From NCBI GenBank assembly GCA_022791155.1, contig JAAVYN010000033.1:1-50653 (forward strand): a stretch of 50,653 nt of DNA, written 5' to 3'. Below, in pieces: positions 8,146 through 16,812 of the stretch. The position numbers were made by a program, and so were the translations under genes. Each line of letters opens with the position of its first letter. The stretch's first letter is position 1. Source of the stretch: Bacillota bacterium. Its GTDB lineage: Bacteria > Bacillota > Clostridia > Lachnospirales > Anaerotignaceae. Below the pieces are notes generated by a model. That model ran no database searches. It was not told the DNA's origin and worked only from the letters and a program-made list of their open reading frames with translations.

Positions 8146-8853
8146 GTGATAAACATTGCGGTCTGTGACGACGATCCTTCCATGCTGAAAAATGCCGCTA
8201 ACATAATTTCGGAATATATGAAAAGTGAAAAAATTTCTTTCACCATTGCCAAATTTTTGGACGGCGAAAGCCTTTCAAAAAGCAATCAACATTTCGACTT
8301 GGTGTTTCTTGACATACAAATGGCGCCGCCAAACGGCATTGAAACGGCACGCTGTTTGAGAAACTCCGGTTTCGAAGGTGTCATAGTGTTCATAACAGTG
8401 TTGAAGGAAGCTGTTTTTGAATCATTTGAAGTTCAGGCGTTCGACTATGTTGTGAAGCCATTTGAAAAGGAGCGTCTTCTGCACGTGCTCAAAAGGGCGT
8501 TGAATTTCATTGACGAAAAAAGCGCCAAAAATTTGATTGTCAAAAGCGAAAACCTGCTGACAGTTGTTCCTTTTTCCTCAATTATATATTGCGAGGTTTT
8601 GGGGCGGAAGATATATATTCATCAAATCAAAGATGAGACAACCAAGTTTTATGGCCGCTTTTCAGAATTGGAAAAGCGTTTTGACAACAGATTTTTCAAA
8701 TGCCACAGAAGCTTCATTGTCAACCTTGACTATGTGCAAAGCTGTGGAAAGGGGCTTGTGACATTGAAAAACGGAAGCTGTGTTCCGGCCTCAAGGTTGA
8801 GGGAACGCGATTTGGCGCAGTCTCTCCTTTTGCGCATGAAAGAGAGGGTCTGA
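8146..8853 (+). CDS. LytTR (AgrA/AlgR-type) response regulator
   Basis: A 235-residue regulator. The receiver domain spans about 1-120 with acidic pocket D8-D9, phospho-acceptor D56 (in VFLDIQM) and Lys104 (in YVVKPFE). The C-terminal LytTR DNA-binding domain spans about 135-233 and includes the RFFKCHRSFIVNLDYV signature. The GTG at 8146 is preferred because GAGGTGATG lies at proper spacing and the protein then starts VINIAVCDDD; the ATG at 8140 is too close to the site. The kinase gene starts 2 nt after the stop. Such pairs often sense peptides, but no AgrB/AgrD genes are in the window, so the signal is unknown. Direct repeats upstream may be its own binding sites. Confidence 0.9.
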   Translation: MINIAVCDDDPSMLKNAANIISEYMKSEKISFTIAKFLDGESLSKSNQHFDLVFLDIQMAPPNGIETARCLRNSGFEGVIVFITVLKEAVFESFEVQAFDYVVKPFEKERLLHVLKRALNFIDEKSAKNLIVKSENLLTVVPFSSIIYCEVLGRKIYIHQIKDETTKFYGRFSELEKRFDNRFFKCHRSFIVNLDYVQSCGKGLVTLKNGSCVPASRLRERDLAQSLLLRMKERV

Positions 8854-8855
8854 AA

Positions 8856-10127
8856 ATGGCTGTTTTTTGGCTCAACACATTTGCAGTGGCCGGACAGGGG
8901 ATTTTGCAATTCATTTTTTCTGCCCGCTTCACAAAAAAGAAAGTGAAATTATGCCATATTATGTCATATATCGTTCTGTTTTTTGTGTTCGAAATTTTTG
9001 ACGCCTCTGTTGACATAAGCGGCATATATATACTTTTCAACATCATTTTTATATATGTTTTCAACCGCGCTGTTTTCAGAAACAACCGTTTGGCTTCGTT
9101 CACAACATCAGTTTTGGCAACACATGTGTCACAAATTTCATTTGGAATTGTTGAAGCATTGAGTTCATTGGTTTTTCCAAAAGCGTTTGGGAACCATTTG
9201 GCCATGTTTGCGCTCATAGCCGCCGGAACATGCGCCTCTTTGGCGCTGTGCATTTTTGTATATTCAAGTTTGCTGAAAAATTTTTCACTTTTTGACGGTT
9301 TTGAAAAAATTTATGGCAGCATACTTTTGCCATGCATCTTCTTTTTGGCGGCCGAACAATATATAATTGAAACTGCCTATGGAAATGTTGTTGTTGCACC
9401 GCAAGCAATTGAGCCCGTCAAACACATATCTCTGACAATGGCACAAATTGCTGGTTTGGCGGCGTTTTTTGCCATTCTTTTGTCATGCCGCCGCGCATAT
9501 GAAGGGATTGTGTATAGAGAGGAAGCAATTTCTCTGACACAAAAAATGAACGCACAAAGGGTGTACATCTCACAGGTCAAAAAACGATATGAACTCACAA
9601 AATCATTTCGCCATGACATAAAAAACCACGTTTTGGTTTTGAACGCTCTTTTGGAAAGAGGGAAAATTGACCAGGCCGAAAACTATTTGAAAGCCGTCGG
9701 CACATATGCAGCCGAACTTTCGCTTCCGTGCCAAACAGGGAACGACGCCATAGACATACTCCTTTGGGACAAAATTAAGGCGGCCGAAAACAGCGGCGTC
9801 AAAACTGACGTTTTTGTCTGTTTTCCTGAAGAAATGGCAATTTGTGATTTTGATCTCTGCGTCATATTTTCCAACGCTGTGGACAACGCTGTTCATGCAT
9901 GTGATGAAATCTCTGGGCCAAAGTTCATGAGCATAAAAGGAGAACGGCAAGGAAATTTTTATATGTTGAAATTTGAAAATTCATGTTCCGAAGGAAGCAG
10001 CTTCAAAGCCAAAACGGGAATTCGCAACATAAAAAATGTGACAGAAAAATATAACGGCGCCATGACAGCCGAAAAGGGAAACGGCGTTTTCAGCCTTTGT
10101 GTGTTGATTGACATTTCAGTGCATTGA
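8856..10127 (+). CDS. Membrane sensor histidine kinase, AgrC-like (GHKL)
   Basis: A 423-residue kinase partnered with the LytTR regulator. The N-terminal half (1-215) has about six hydrophobic segments (for example 5-22, 33-50, 55-72, 115-138, 152-170, 193-212), as in peptide-sensing HPK10 kinases. A cytosolic helix follows, then the phospho-acceptor His253 in SFRHDIKNH, and the ATPase domain with N-box FSNAVDNAVHAC (N340, N344) and a short G-box KTGIRNIKNV. It ends in GVFSLCVLID, as AgrC-type kinases do. The start is 2 nt after the regulator stop, so the genes are co-transcribed. The absence of an adjacent pheromone gene leaves the ligand open. Confidence 0.9.
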   Translation: MAVFWLNTFAVAGQGILQFIFSARFTKKKVKLCHIMSYIVLFFVFEIFDASVDISGIYILFNIIFIYVFNRAVFRNNRLASFTTSVLATHVSQISFGIVEALSSLVFPKAFGNHLAMFALIAAGTCASLALCIFVYSSLLKNFSLFDGFEKIYGSILLPCIFFLAAEQYIIETAYGNVVVAPQAIEPVKHISLTMAQIAGLAAFFAILLSCRRAYEGIVYREEAISLTQKMNAQRVYISQVKKRYELTKSFRHDIKNHVLVLNALLERGKIDQAENYLKAVGTYAAELSLPCQTGNDAIDILLWDKIKAAENSGVKTDVFVCFPEEMAICDFDLCVIFSNAVDNAVHACDEISGPKFMSIKGERQGNFYMLKFENSCSEGSSFKAKTGIRNIKNVTEKYNGAMTAEKGNGVFSLCVLIDISVH

Positions 10128-10150
10128 AACGTCATTTTGGGGCAAAACGA

Positions 10151-10179
10151 TTGAAATATATTTTTATATACTATAAAAT
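10151..10179 (+). promoter_or_regulatory. Candidate promoter for the coiled-coil protein
   Basis: TTGAAA at 10151-10156 and TAAAAT at 10174-10179 are 17 bp apart (TATAAA at 10172 is an alternative -10). It lies 51 bp before the start codon of the next gene. Confidence 0.4.
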
Positions 10180-10229
10180 CAATTGTGGCAACAATTGTGT
10201 GGTTGGCAGCGTCAAAAGGAGTGAAAAAC

Positions 10230-10775
10230 ATGAGCATGACAGCAAATGGAGCAGCAGTGCCCAAACATGATGTGTTTGCAAAAAGTTCACAAATGCATTC
10301 AAAAATGTCGGAAGTCAACAAAGATAAAAAAGTGAACGAAAATGTTTCTTCCGAATATGTTCAAAATGACATCAAAAACGAAAATTCTTTTAGGCAGACA
10401 AAAGATCAGTATATTCCTGAGAAAAAAGAAGAGTCCGCCGGAATATACAGCATTTCGAGCGACAGCAATGGTGCACGGAAGATAAACTTTGATGAACCGG
10501 CCAAACCTGATTCAGGCGGCAGCGCACCGGAAAAACCGAAAGGCAAAGACGATGAAAAGGAAGAAAAATGTCAAACAAACACAGACAAAGTTGATGCCGA
10601 AATCAAAAAACTGAAAGAGAAAAAAGAAAGGCTTCAGCAGCAAATTTCAAAATCAAAAGATGACGCCGAGCGGGAAAGACTTCGCAAACAGCTTTCACAG
10701 GTTGAAAACGAGCTCCAGCTCAAGGACAACGATTCATATCGCCGACAAAATTCTGTTGTCACAGAAGTGAGCTGA
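10230..10775 (+). CDS. Small hydrophilic coiled-coil protein, unknown function
   Basis: A 181-residue protein without signal peptide or membrane segment. The first 120 residues are polar and low in complexity; residues about 126-172 form an uninterrupted charged coiled coil (VDAEIKKLKEKKERLQQQ...), ending in DNDSYRRQNSVVTEVS. This tail reminds me of FlxA-like small coiled-coil proteins found in flagellated Clostridia, but I cannot place it firmly. The ATG at 10230 has AAAGGAGTG at good spacing; the upstream in-frame ATG at 10185 has none. It follows the LytTR two-component pair by 102 bp and has its own candidate promoter and a strong terminator. Confidence 0.6.
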   Translation: MSMTANGAAVPKHDVFAKSSQMHSKMSEVNKDKKVNENVSSEYVQNDIKNENSFRQTKDQYIPEKKEESAGIYSISSDSNGARKINFDEPAKPDSGGSAPEKPKGKDDEKEEKCQTNTDKVDAEIKKLKEKKERLQQQISKSKDDAERERLRKQLSQVENELQLKDNDSYRRQNSVVTEVS

Positions 10776-10796
10776 TGCCAAAAAGCTGAACACTGA

Positions 10797-10847
10797 ACAA
10801 AAAAGCCAAATTTTTGAAAAACAATGTCAAAAATGCGGCTTTTTTGT
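10797..10847 (+). terminator. Long rho-independent terminator
   Basis: ACAAAAAAGCC pairs with GGCTTTTTTGT, and inside it ATTTTTGA pairs with TCAAAAAT, with a T run at the end. It lies 22 bp after the coiled-coil protein gene. Confidence 0.85.
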
Positions 10848-10904
10848 TTTGAAATTTGACGAAGTTCATTCAGGCAATTCGTGAATTTTTGTGCGAACAA
10901 AATC

Positions 10905-10939
10905 AAAAGCCCCGGCTGTAAAATTTCGCCCGGGCTTTT
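10905..10939 (-). terminator. Terminator of putP
   Basis: AAAAGCCC and GGGCTTTT with an inner GGC/GCC after one mismatch form the stem, 10 bp beyond the putP stop on the minus strand. Confidence 0.75.
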
Positions 10940-10948
10940 GTGATTTTG

Positions 10949-12400
10949 TCATTCTTTATAGTCCATTGCGTTGTCAAAAAGTTTTTTGACCTCTGCCGAA
11001 GGTTCTTCAGTGCAGAGTGAAACAACAACGGCAACAACCGTTCCGGCAACAAAGCCTGGAAGAATTTCATATATTCCCGTTGAGGACATGAAAGCAAACC
11101 AGCATATGTCCACAGCGGCACCGGCCAAAATTCCGGCGGCAGCGCCTTTGAAATTGAAACGTTTCCAAAAAAGGCTGAGCATGATTGCCGGGCCAAACGA
11201 AGCGCCAAACACGCCCCATGCGTTGGACACAAGATCCATGATTGAGCCTGTGTTTGGGTTTGAAGCTATCATGAGCGCGGCAACAGCCACTGCAAGCACA
11301 ACAAACCTTCCGGCCCAAAGCATTTCTTTGTCATTGGCCTTGTTTTGGCGCAGGATTGGTTTGTAGACGTCACTGGCGAATGATGAAGCGGCTGAAAGAA
11401 GCTGGCTGTCAGCAGTGCTCATTGAAGCCGCAAGAACGGCGGACAGCAATATTCCGGAAATGATTCCGGGGAAAATTGAGCGCACCATGGCGATGAAAAC
11501 AAGAGAATTGTCATTGATTGTTTCGTCAAAACCAAGGAACATGCGCCCCACAACGCCAATGACAGCGGCAAATATGACAATTATAACTGTCCATGCAATC
11601 CCAATTTTGGCCGACTTTTTGAGCTCCTTTTGAGATTTGAGCGACATATATCTTATTATTATGTGAGGCATTCCGAAATATCCAAGGCCCCATGAAAGCC
11701 CCGAAACAATTTCCTTCCAGTTTGTGAACGCGTTCCAATATGAATCTGGAACGGCAGAAATGGTTGAAGTGTCGAGCATGGCAGCCGCGAATATTGGCGC
11801 TATGAGCATGGCTCCAAGGATCATCATTCCCTGAAAAAAGTCTGTCCAGCACACGGCTGAAAAGCCGCCAAGGAATGTATAGCTCACAATTATGACGGCG
11901 GCAAGATACATTGCGGTTGTTGTGTTCATGCCGATCACTGTGTTGAAAAGCGTTCCACAGGCTTTTATGCTTGAAGCCGAATATATTGTGTATGCCACGA
12001 GAAAAACGGCCGCGCATATGACCTGAAGCGCACGTGATTTTGATATGAAACGGTTTGTGAGATATTGCGGAACAGTGATTGAATCGTTTGCCACAATTGA
12101 GAAGCGGCGCAACCGGGGCGCTTCAAAAATCCAGCTTATGGCATAGCCAATGGCAAGCCCGGCTGAAATCCAAACCTGTCCCAAACCAAGGGCATAGATT
12201 GAAGTTGGAAGGCCCATGAGCACCCATGCGCTCATGTCGGAGGCCCCGGCCGACAACGCCGCCACCCACGCGCCCATTTGACGGCCGCCAAGGAAATATG
12301 TTTTTTCGCCGCCCTCTTTGTTTTTGACGAAAAAATATACGCCAATTGACAGCATGAAAATAAGATAGATAATGAATACAGCAATTTCTGAAACTTTCAT
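10949..12400 (-). CDS. putP: Sodium/proline symporter (SSS family)
   Basis: Na+-coupled uptake of proline or a related solute. The 483-residue protein has about 13 hydrophobic segments and family hallmarks: YFLGGRQMGAWVAALSAGAS near residue 35, the SYTFLGGFSAVCWTDFFQG stretch of the SSS family near residue 175, and LAASMSTADSQLLSAASSFASDVY near residue 320, which contributes to the Na+ site. Length is normal for PutP. The ATG at 12400 follows GGGAG at correct spacing; the longer frame to 12442 has no site. Monocistronic with its own terminator. Proline is a compatible solute, so osmotic control is possible. Substrate is inferred from family similarity. Confidence 0.9.
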   Translation of the reverse strand: MKVSEIAVFIIYLIFMLSIGVYFFVKNKEGGEKTYFLGGRQMGAWVAALSAGASDMSAWVLMGLPTSIYALGLGQVWISAGLAIGYAISWIFEAPRLRRFSIVANDSITVPQYLTNRFISKSRALQVICAAVFLVAYTIYSASSIKACGTLFNTVIGMNTTTAMYLAAVIIVSYTFLGGFSAVCWTDFFQGMMILGAMLIAPIFAAAMLDTSTISAVPDSYWNAFTNWKEIVSGLSWGLGYFGMPHIIIRYMSLKSQKELKKSAKIGIAWTVIIVIFAAVIGVVGRMFLGFDETINDNSLVFIAMVRSIFPGIISGILLSAVLAASMSTADSQLLSAASSFASDVYKPILRQNKANDKEMLWAGRFVVLAVAVAALMIASNPNTGSIMDLVSNAWGVFGASFGPAIMLSLFWKRFNFKGAAAGILAGAAVDICWFAFMSSTGIYEILPGFVAGTVVAVVVSLCTEEPSAEVKKLFDNAMDYKE

Positions 12401-12731
12401 AAACAAACTCCCATCTATATGTATTTCGCGGCTGTTTTGCATATAGCTTCATAAACCCTCAAAAAAACTGTGCCATTCAAAAGCCGCTTGTTACAGCACG
12501 ATTTATAAGAAATTATTTTATCATAAAACTTATAATAAAAAAAGAGAAAATTTCATATTGGTTTATATTTTTGGCTGAATTGGGGAATTTGCGAGTGAAA
12601 TGGCGATTGTTTGGTTTGTGTGTGTGGGGTTTGAGGAGATCGGTTTGGTGAGTTTTGAAAAGCGTGCCTTTTTGGAATTTGCTTTTTGACAGGAGGTGTT
12701 TATGGTTGTTGGCTGATCAATTTTGATCTTT
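12401..12731. other. Spacer upstream of putP; orphan ribosome binding site
   Basis: The part next to putP is AT-rich and probably carries its promoter, but no clear -35/-10 pair is seen. At 12691-12698 a perfect AGGAGGTG is followed by ATG 12702, which opens only MVVG before a stop at 12714. This looks like the start of a gene whose body has been lost next to the repeat element. Confidence 0.4.
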
Positions 12732-12732
12732 G

Positions 12733-13170
12733 AAAAGGGCTTTTTTTCAAGACCGCGGGAGGGGGCATGGCGGGTTCTTGAATTTTGCTTCGCTAAATTT
12801 ACTCTATAATAGTTCTTTATTTACGATTATTGGCTTGGTTTTAGCCTTAAAAAATGGCCTTTTTCTAAGACCGTGGGAGGGGCAATCGGCCCTCGCAACT
12901 ATGAGATGTGTGAACCGCGTGAGAGCCGCGGCGCGCAACGAAGTGGAGCGTTTCCCGAAGGGAAATTCGAGAGCTTGCTGTGTGAACCGCGTGAAAGCCG
13001 CGGCGGCGAAGCCGTTTTGCGAAGCAAAATTCGAGAACCCGCAAGGAGTGAACCGCGTGAGAGCCGCGGCGCGGAACAAAGTGGAGCGTTTCCCGAAGGG
13101 AAATTCAAGAGCTTGCCGTGCCCCTCCCATGGTCTTAAAAATACCATTTTTGAAGGCTTGAAACCAAGCC
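12733..13170. mobile_element. MITE-like composite element carrying three family A hairpin repeats
   Basis: Imperfect inverted ends of 51 to 52 bp (left 12832-12883, beginning GGCTTGGTTTTAGCC; right 13120-13170, ending AACCAAGCC) match at roughly 85 percent. They enclose three hairpin repeats in the forward orientation, with stems at 12951-12965 (TTTCCC-GAA-GGGAAA), 13015-13029 (TTTTGC-GAA-GCAAAA) and 13089-13103 (TTTCCC-GAA-GGGAAA). An extra direct copy of the inner part of the left end lies at 12733-12766. No transposase is present and I see no clear target duplication. A diverged relative is at 32.75-33.09 kb. Frames open across it are by-products of the repeat. Confidence 0.7.
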
Positions 13171-13192
13171 AACAGCCATAAACACAAAGCTC

Positions 13193-14473
13193 TTATAAAG
13201 CCAATTCCTCGCCAAACCTCTTTATCGCCTCAACTGTCTTTTCAATTTCGTGCTTCCCATGCGAATCGGAAACGAACATGGCTTCAAACTGTGAGGGGGC
13301 CACATAAATTCCATTTTCAAGCATGAAATGGAAATATTTTGAATATATTCCTGTGTCGGAGGCCGCAGCCGATCTATAGTCCGTCACATTTTCGCCTGAA
13401 AAAAAGGCCGAAACAAGCGATCCAACTCTGTTCACTTTGACATGTGGAACATACATTTTGAATGCGTTTTCAATTGCGGCTCCCTTTTTGTCAATGCGAT
13501 TATATATGTCTTTGTCTTCCATGAGAATTTTGAGCGTTTCAATTCCCGCGGCCACAGCCACAGGGTTTCCGGCAAGCGTTCCGGCCTGATAGACATTCCC
13601 CAGCGGAGCCACCGTGGCCATGACATCACGCCGCCCGCCATAGGCGCCAACAGGCATGCCGCCGCCCACAATTTTCCCAAGTGTTGTCATGTCGGGGACA
13701 ATTCCATAATATTCCTGTGCGCCGCCAAGCGAAATTCTGAAGCCTGTGATCACTTCATCAAATATAAGCAGGGCGCCATATTTTTTTGTAACATCTCTTA
13801 AAAATTTCAAAAACCCTTCAGCCGGCGGTATAACCCCCATGTTCGCGGCCACAGGCTCCACAATGACACATGCAATGTCATTTCCATGCAAAGCAAAAAT
13901 TTCCTCAACAGAGGAAAAACTGTTATATTCCGCCACAAGCGTGTTTTTTGCATAGTCTTTGGGAACGCCGGCGCTGTCGGCAACGGCTTCTGTCATGAGC
14001 CCCGAACCGCTTTTGACAAGAAGGCCGTCACTGTGGCCATGATAGCATCCCTGAAATTTCACAATTTTGTCACGTCCGGTGAACCCTCTCGCCGCCCTCA
14101 CGGCGCTCATCACGGCTTCAGTGCCGCTGTTGACAAGGCGAAGCATTTCCATTGAAGGCACAAGCGAATTTATGATTTCGGCAATTTCAAATTCACGGCG
14201 CGTTGGCGCGCCAAATGTCAGGCCGTTTTCAACGGTTTTTTTCACGGCTTCCAAAACTCTTTCATGGCTGTGGCCCAATATTGCCGGGCCCCAACTTGAA
14301 ACATAGTCGATGAAGCTGTTGCCGTCTTCATCAAAAACGCGGCAGCCTTTGGCGCTTTTGATGAACAAAGGCGTTCCGCCAACGGCTCCAAACGCTCTGA
14401 CAGGGCTGTTCACGCCGCCGGGCATGAGTTTTTTGCTTTTTTCAAAAAGATCAATGCTTTCATTAATATTCAT
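13193..14473 (-). CDS. hemL: Glutamate-1-semialdehyde 2,1-aminomutase
   Basis: Converts glutamate-1-semialdehyde to 5-aminolevulinate, the second step of C5-pathway tetrapyrrole synthesis, in the cytosol with PLP. The 426-residue protein has the class III aminotransferase layout: N-terminal MPGGVNSPVRAF (17-28), NSGTEAVMSAVRAARG (115-130), QGCYHGHSDG (141-150), FDEVITGFR (238-246) and the PLP lysine K267 in TTLGKIVGGG. The ATG at 14473 follows AAGGAG; the longer frame to 14518 has none. No other hem gene is adjacent, so the pathway genes must be elsewhere. Its end is only 22 bp from the MITE-like element. Confidence 0.95.
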   Translation of the reverse strand: MNINESIDLFEKSKKLMPGGVNSPVRAFGAVGGTPLFIKSAKGCRVFDEDGNSFIDYVSSWGPAILGHSHERVLEAVKKTVENGLTFGAPTRREFEIAEIINSLVPSMEMLRLVNSGTEAVMSAVRAARGFTGRDKIVKFQGCYHGHSDGLLVKSGSGLMTEAVADSAGVPKDYAKNTLVAEYNSFSSVEEIFALHGNDIACVIVEPVAANMGVIPPAEGFLKFLRDVTKKYGALLIFDEVITGFRISLGGAQEYYGIVPDMTTLGKIVGGGMPVGAYGGRRDVMATVAPLGNVYQAGTLAGNPVAVAAGIETLKILMEDKDIYNRIDKKGAAIENAFKMYVPHVKVNRVGSLVSAFFSGENVTDYRSAAASDTGIYSKYFHFMLENGIYVAPSQFEAMFVSDSHGKHEIEKTVEAIKRFGEELAL

Positions 14474-14835
14474 TTTTGGACTCCTTTTGCAGCTGTATAA
14501 TTTTGTTTCAATCAACAATCATTTTTGACAAACATTGCTGTTTTGGCGCCAGTTCATTGTTTTCCAAACCAAATTCAAACCCGTGGCAATTGGAAACGGT
14601 TTTGAACAAAAGCCCCCTTGCCATGCTTCACAAACAGCACCACGTGGGCCTTCACAGAATCAAATCTGTTTCAGGAAACAAAAAATTGATGAAACAGCAA
14701 AAACTTCAGCCATTCATCACAAATCAAAAACAATTTTGCACATCTTTCATTTGCCGAAAAAATCATTCAAAACATTTTTCAGCCAAAAAGCATGCAAACA
14801 AGCAAACTGCCCAGTGATTCGGGCAGTTTTTGAAT
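14474..14835 (-). terminator. Spacer with terminator hairpin at 14804-14829
   Basis: Between hemL and the ComFB gene. AAACTGCCC and GGGCAGTTT form a 9-bp stem with an 8-nt loop directly after the ComFB stop on the minus strand; T runs are present on both sides, so it may act in both directions. The remaining 300 bp hold no gene I can support; the hemL promoter should lie here but is not clear. Confidence 0.7.
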
Positions 14836-15885
14836 TCATTTTTTGTGCCGCGGCTTTTCAATGACCGAAAAACAGGCTTTTGTTATCTCAGTGATCACTG
14901 CAACTGTCATTTTTTCTTTGTAATAGTTGACAAGCATTGGAAGATCCCTGTCATTTGTCACAATATATTTTGGAACAAGCTTTGAAAGCGACATTGCCAT
15001 GACGTCAGCAGTGCAGCGGCCGCATTTGCACACACCAAATTTTTCCATATATTCAGGAACCAGTTCTTTCACAAGCATCTCGCCTATGTTGACATAATAA
15101 AATTCTTCATCTGAAACGTCGTCATTTTGTGTTTCGCCAAAATGAATGTCCAATGGTTCTTCATCATTTTCATATGAAGATTCAGACTGCAATGAATGTT
15201 GTTCATTTTCCAAAGAATTTCCGGCTTCATGATCAACTGCAGTTTCATTTTCATGGCCGTCTTCGGTTTCATGGTTGTCAACAGCTTCATTTGCAGAAGC
15301 CTCGCTCAATTCACTTTTGGCGCTGTTTTTTGGCAAACTTTCTTCATGAAAACCGTTTTGTGGAGCTTCATGACCCTCATTTTGTTCAAATGTGTTTTGT
15401 TCATCAAAAGCCGTGTTGTTTTGGGAAGCGTTTTCATGAACAACGTCTTTTTGAACTTCGCTTTCTTGAGTTTCACTTTCCTGAACTTCGCTTTCCTGAA
15501 CATTGTTGTCCTGCTCAAAAGCCGGGTTTCCAACAATTATGTTGTTTTCGGGCAGTGTCTCTGCAGACAATTCCTCAAATGATATTGATGAAAAAGAGCC
15601 GCCGCTCTCTGAAGAAGCGGCCGCCTCTTCTGTGTTCAAATTTGAAGCATGTGTTTCGGCCTTTTGGGGCGCCTCGGCTTCAATTGTCTTTTCAAGCTCT
15701 GTTTCAAGAGTGTTTTTGATTTTGCTTGCAATCTCATTGTTTTTGGCGGCTTTGTTAAGGCTTTCTTTCATGGGCGAGATTTTTTGAACTGTTTCAGAAT
15801 TGTCCTTTGTTTTGGACTGTGTGTCGCCCGAAGATGACGAGAGCAGGTTCAGCACATGAGCTGTTTTGGAACTTTTTTTTGCCAT
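14836..15885 (-). CDS. ComFB-domain protein with long disordered linker
   Basis: A 349-residue protein in three parts: a basic N-terminus (MAKKSSKTAHVLNLL), an acidic Glu/Gln/Ser/Asn-rich linker (about 75-255) with imperfect repeats of the type VQESE, and a C-terminal ComFB-family domain (about 262-345). The domain shows VNIGEMLVKELVPEYM, the cysteine cluster CKCGRCTADVMA and LPMLVNYY. Classical ComFB is about 100 residues, so the linker is an addition. Family members have been reported to bind cyclic dinucleotides; whether this one does is not shown. AAAGGAGG precedes the ATG at 15885. It is 15 bp downstream of a ParA-type ATPase gene and surely co-transcribed; the basic N-terminus could be the ATPase contact. 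Confidence 0.85.
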   Translation of the reverse strand: MAKKSSKTAHVLNLLSSSSGDTQSKTKDNSETVQKISPMKESLNKAAKNNEIASKIKNTLETELEKTIEAEAPQKAETHASNLNTEEAAASSESGGSFSSISFEELSAETLPENNIIVGNPAFEQDNNVQESEVQESETQESEVQKDVVHENASQNNTAFDEQNTFEQNEGHEAPQNGFHEESLPKNSAKSELSEASANEAVDNHETEDGHENETAVDHEAGNSLENEQHSLQSESSYENDEEPLDIHFGETQNDDVSDEEFYYVNIGEMLVKELVPEYMEKFGVCKCGRCTADVMAMSLSKLVPKYIVTNDRDLPMLVNYYKEKMTVAVITEITKACFSVIEKPRHKK

Positions 15886-15900
15886 ATTTCATGCCTCCTT

Positions 15901-16668
15901 TCACGAACGGCCTATTATCCTAAGCGTTTCATCAACAAACGCTGTGTAATCCACAGCCGGATTTGATTTTGGAGCATATTCAAATATGCTTTCGCCATGG
16001 GCAGGCGCCTCGGCCACAGAAACGCCGGCCCGGATTTTTGTTTCAAAAACCCTTGTGCCAAGCTGTTCGGCTATGTTTTCTGACATTTCCTGAACTTCTT
16101 TGGCAAGATTGAGTCGGGAATTATATTTTGTTAATAATATGCCCAATATATTAAGGTTTGGATTGTAAAATTTTTTGACAGAATCAATTGTTTCTTTGAT
16201 CTGGCTCACGCCGAGGAGGCTCAAAATTTCGGGAACCATGGGAATTATGAGCGCATCGGCAGCCACATATGCATTGACTGTGAGTATGTTGAGCGCTGGA
16301 GGAGTGTCAATGATTATGTAATCATATTTATCTTTCACATCATCAATTATGTTTTTAATCATGAACTCGCGGCCGGTTTGAGTGAACTCGCGGTCGGCGC
16401 CGCTCAAAAGTATGTTGCTGGGAATGACGTCGCCATATGACGTTTCCTGAATGACATCGGTCAAAGGCGACTGGCCTTTCAGCGCCTCATAAATTGTGAG
16501 GCAGTCTTCGATCTCTATTCCAAGGCTAAAGCCCAGGTTCCCCTGAGGATCCAGGTCTATTCCAAGAACTTTTTTGTTTCTGGCGGTCAGCCCGCTTATG
16601 AGTGACGATGTGCTGGTTGTCTTCCCAACGCCGCCCTTTTGGTTTGTCAGCGTTATTACATATGCCAA
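15901..16668 (-). CDS. ParA/MinD-type ATPase paired with ComFB
   Basis: A 255-residue ATPase with deviant Walker A KGGVGKTT (about 11-18), the Walker A' segment IDLDPQGN (about 37-44) and Walker B IIIDTPPALN (about 117-126). It is related to the chromosomal ParA at 36.2 kb (both have DPQGN and IIDxPP) but has no ParB partner; its neighbour is ComFB. The start is TTG at 16668, supported by AGGAGG at 8-nt spacing and by the family-typical N-terminus AYVITLTNQKGGVGKTT. It is divergent from fliD with a 144-bp shared spacer. A role in positioning a polar or membrane assembly, possibly flagellar, is inference from location and family. Confidence 0.88.
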   Translation of the reverse strand: MAYVITLTNQKGGVGKTTSTSSLISGLTARNKKVLGIDLDPQGNLGFSLGIEIEDCLTIYEALKGQSPLTDVIQETSYGDVIPSNILLSGADREFTQTGREFMIKNIIDDVKDKYDYIIIDTPPALNILTVNAYVAADALIIPMVPEILSLLGVSQIKETIDSVKKFYNPNLNILGILLTKYNSRLNLAKEVQEMSENIAEQLGTRVFETKIRAGVSVAEAPAHGESIFEYAPKSNPAVDYTAFVDETLRIIGRS

Positions 16669-16722
16669 GAGAATACCTCCTTAACCGCAAGTTTGTGGAT
16701 TTAATTTTAATTTTGATATTAA

Positions 16723-16746
16723 TAAAATTATACTATATGTCGATAA
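16723..16746 (+). promoter_or_regulatory. Candidate sigma-D (sigma-28) promoter of the fliD operon
   Basis: TAAA (16723-16726) and TCGATAA (16740-16746) are 13 bp apart, close to the flagellar sigma consensus TAAA-N15-CCGATAT. It lies 66 bp before the fliD start, as expected for a late flagellar gene. The spacing is somewhat short. Confidence 0.4.
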
Positions 16747-16812
16747 ATAAGTATAGAAAATATTTGAATAATTTTTTATATGACTGCGATTTTTATGAAA
16801 GGGGAAATATAT

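Noticed and set aside
12906-13110. Possible CRISPR array
   Set aside because: Repeats are about 73 bp, adjacent without unique spacers, with internal hairpins and no cas genes.
12730-13187. Frames of 80 to 143 residues on both strands with RVRAAARNEVERFP-like repeats
   Set aside because: They run through the hairpin units, are open on both strands, lack ribosome binding sites and change with the unit type. They are by-products of the repeat.
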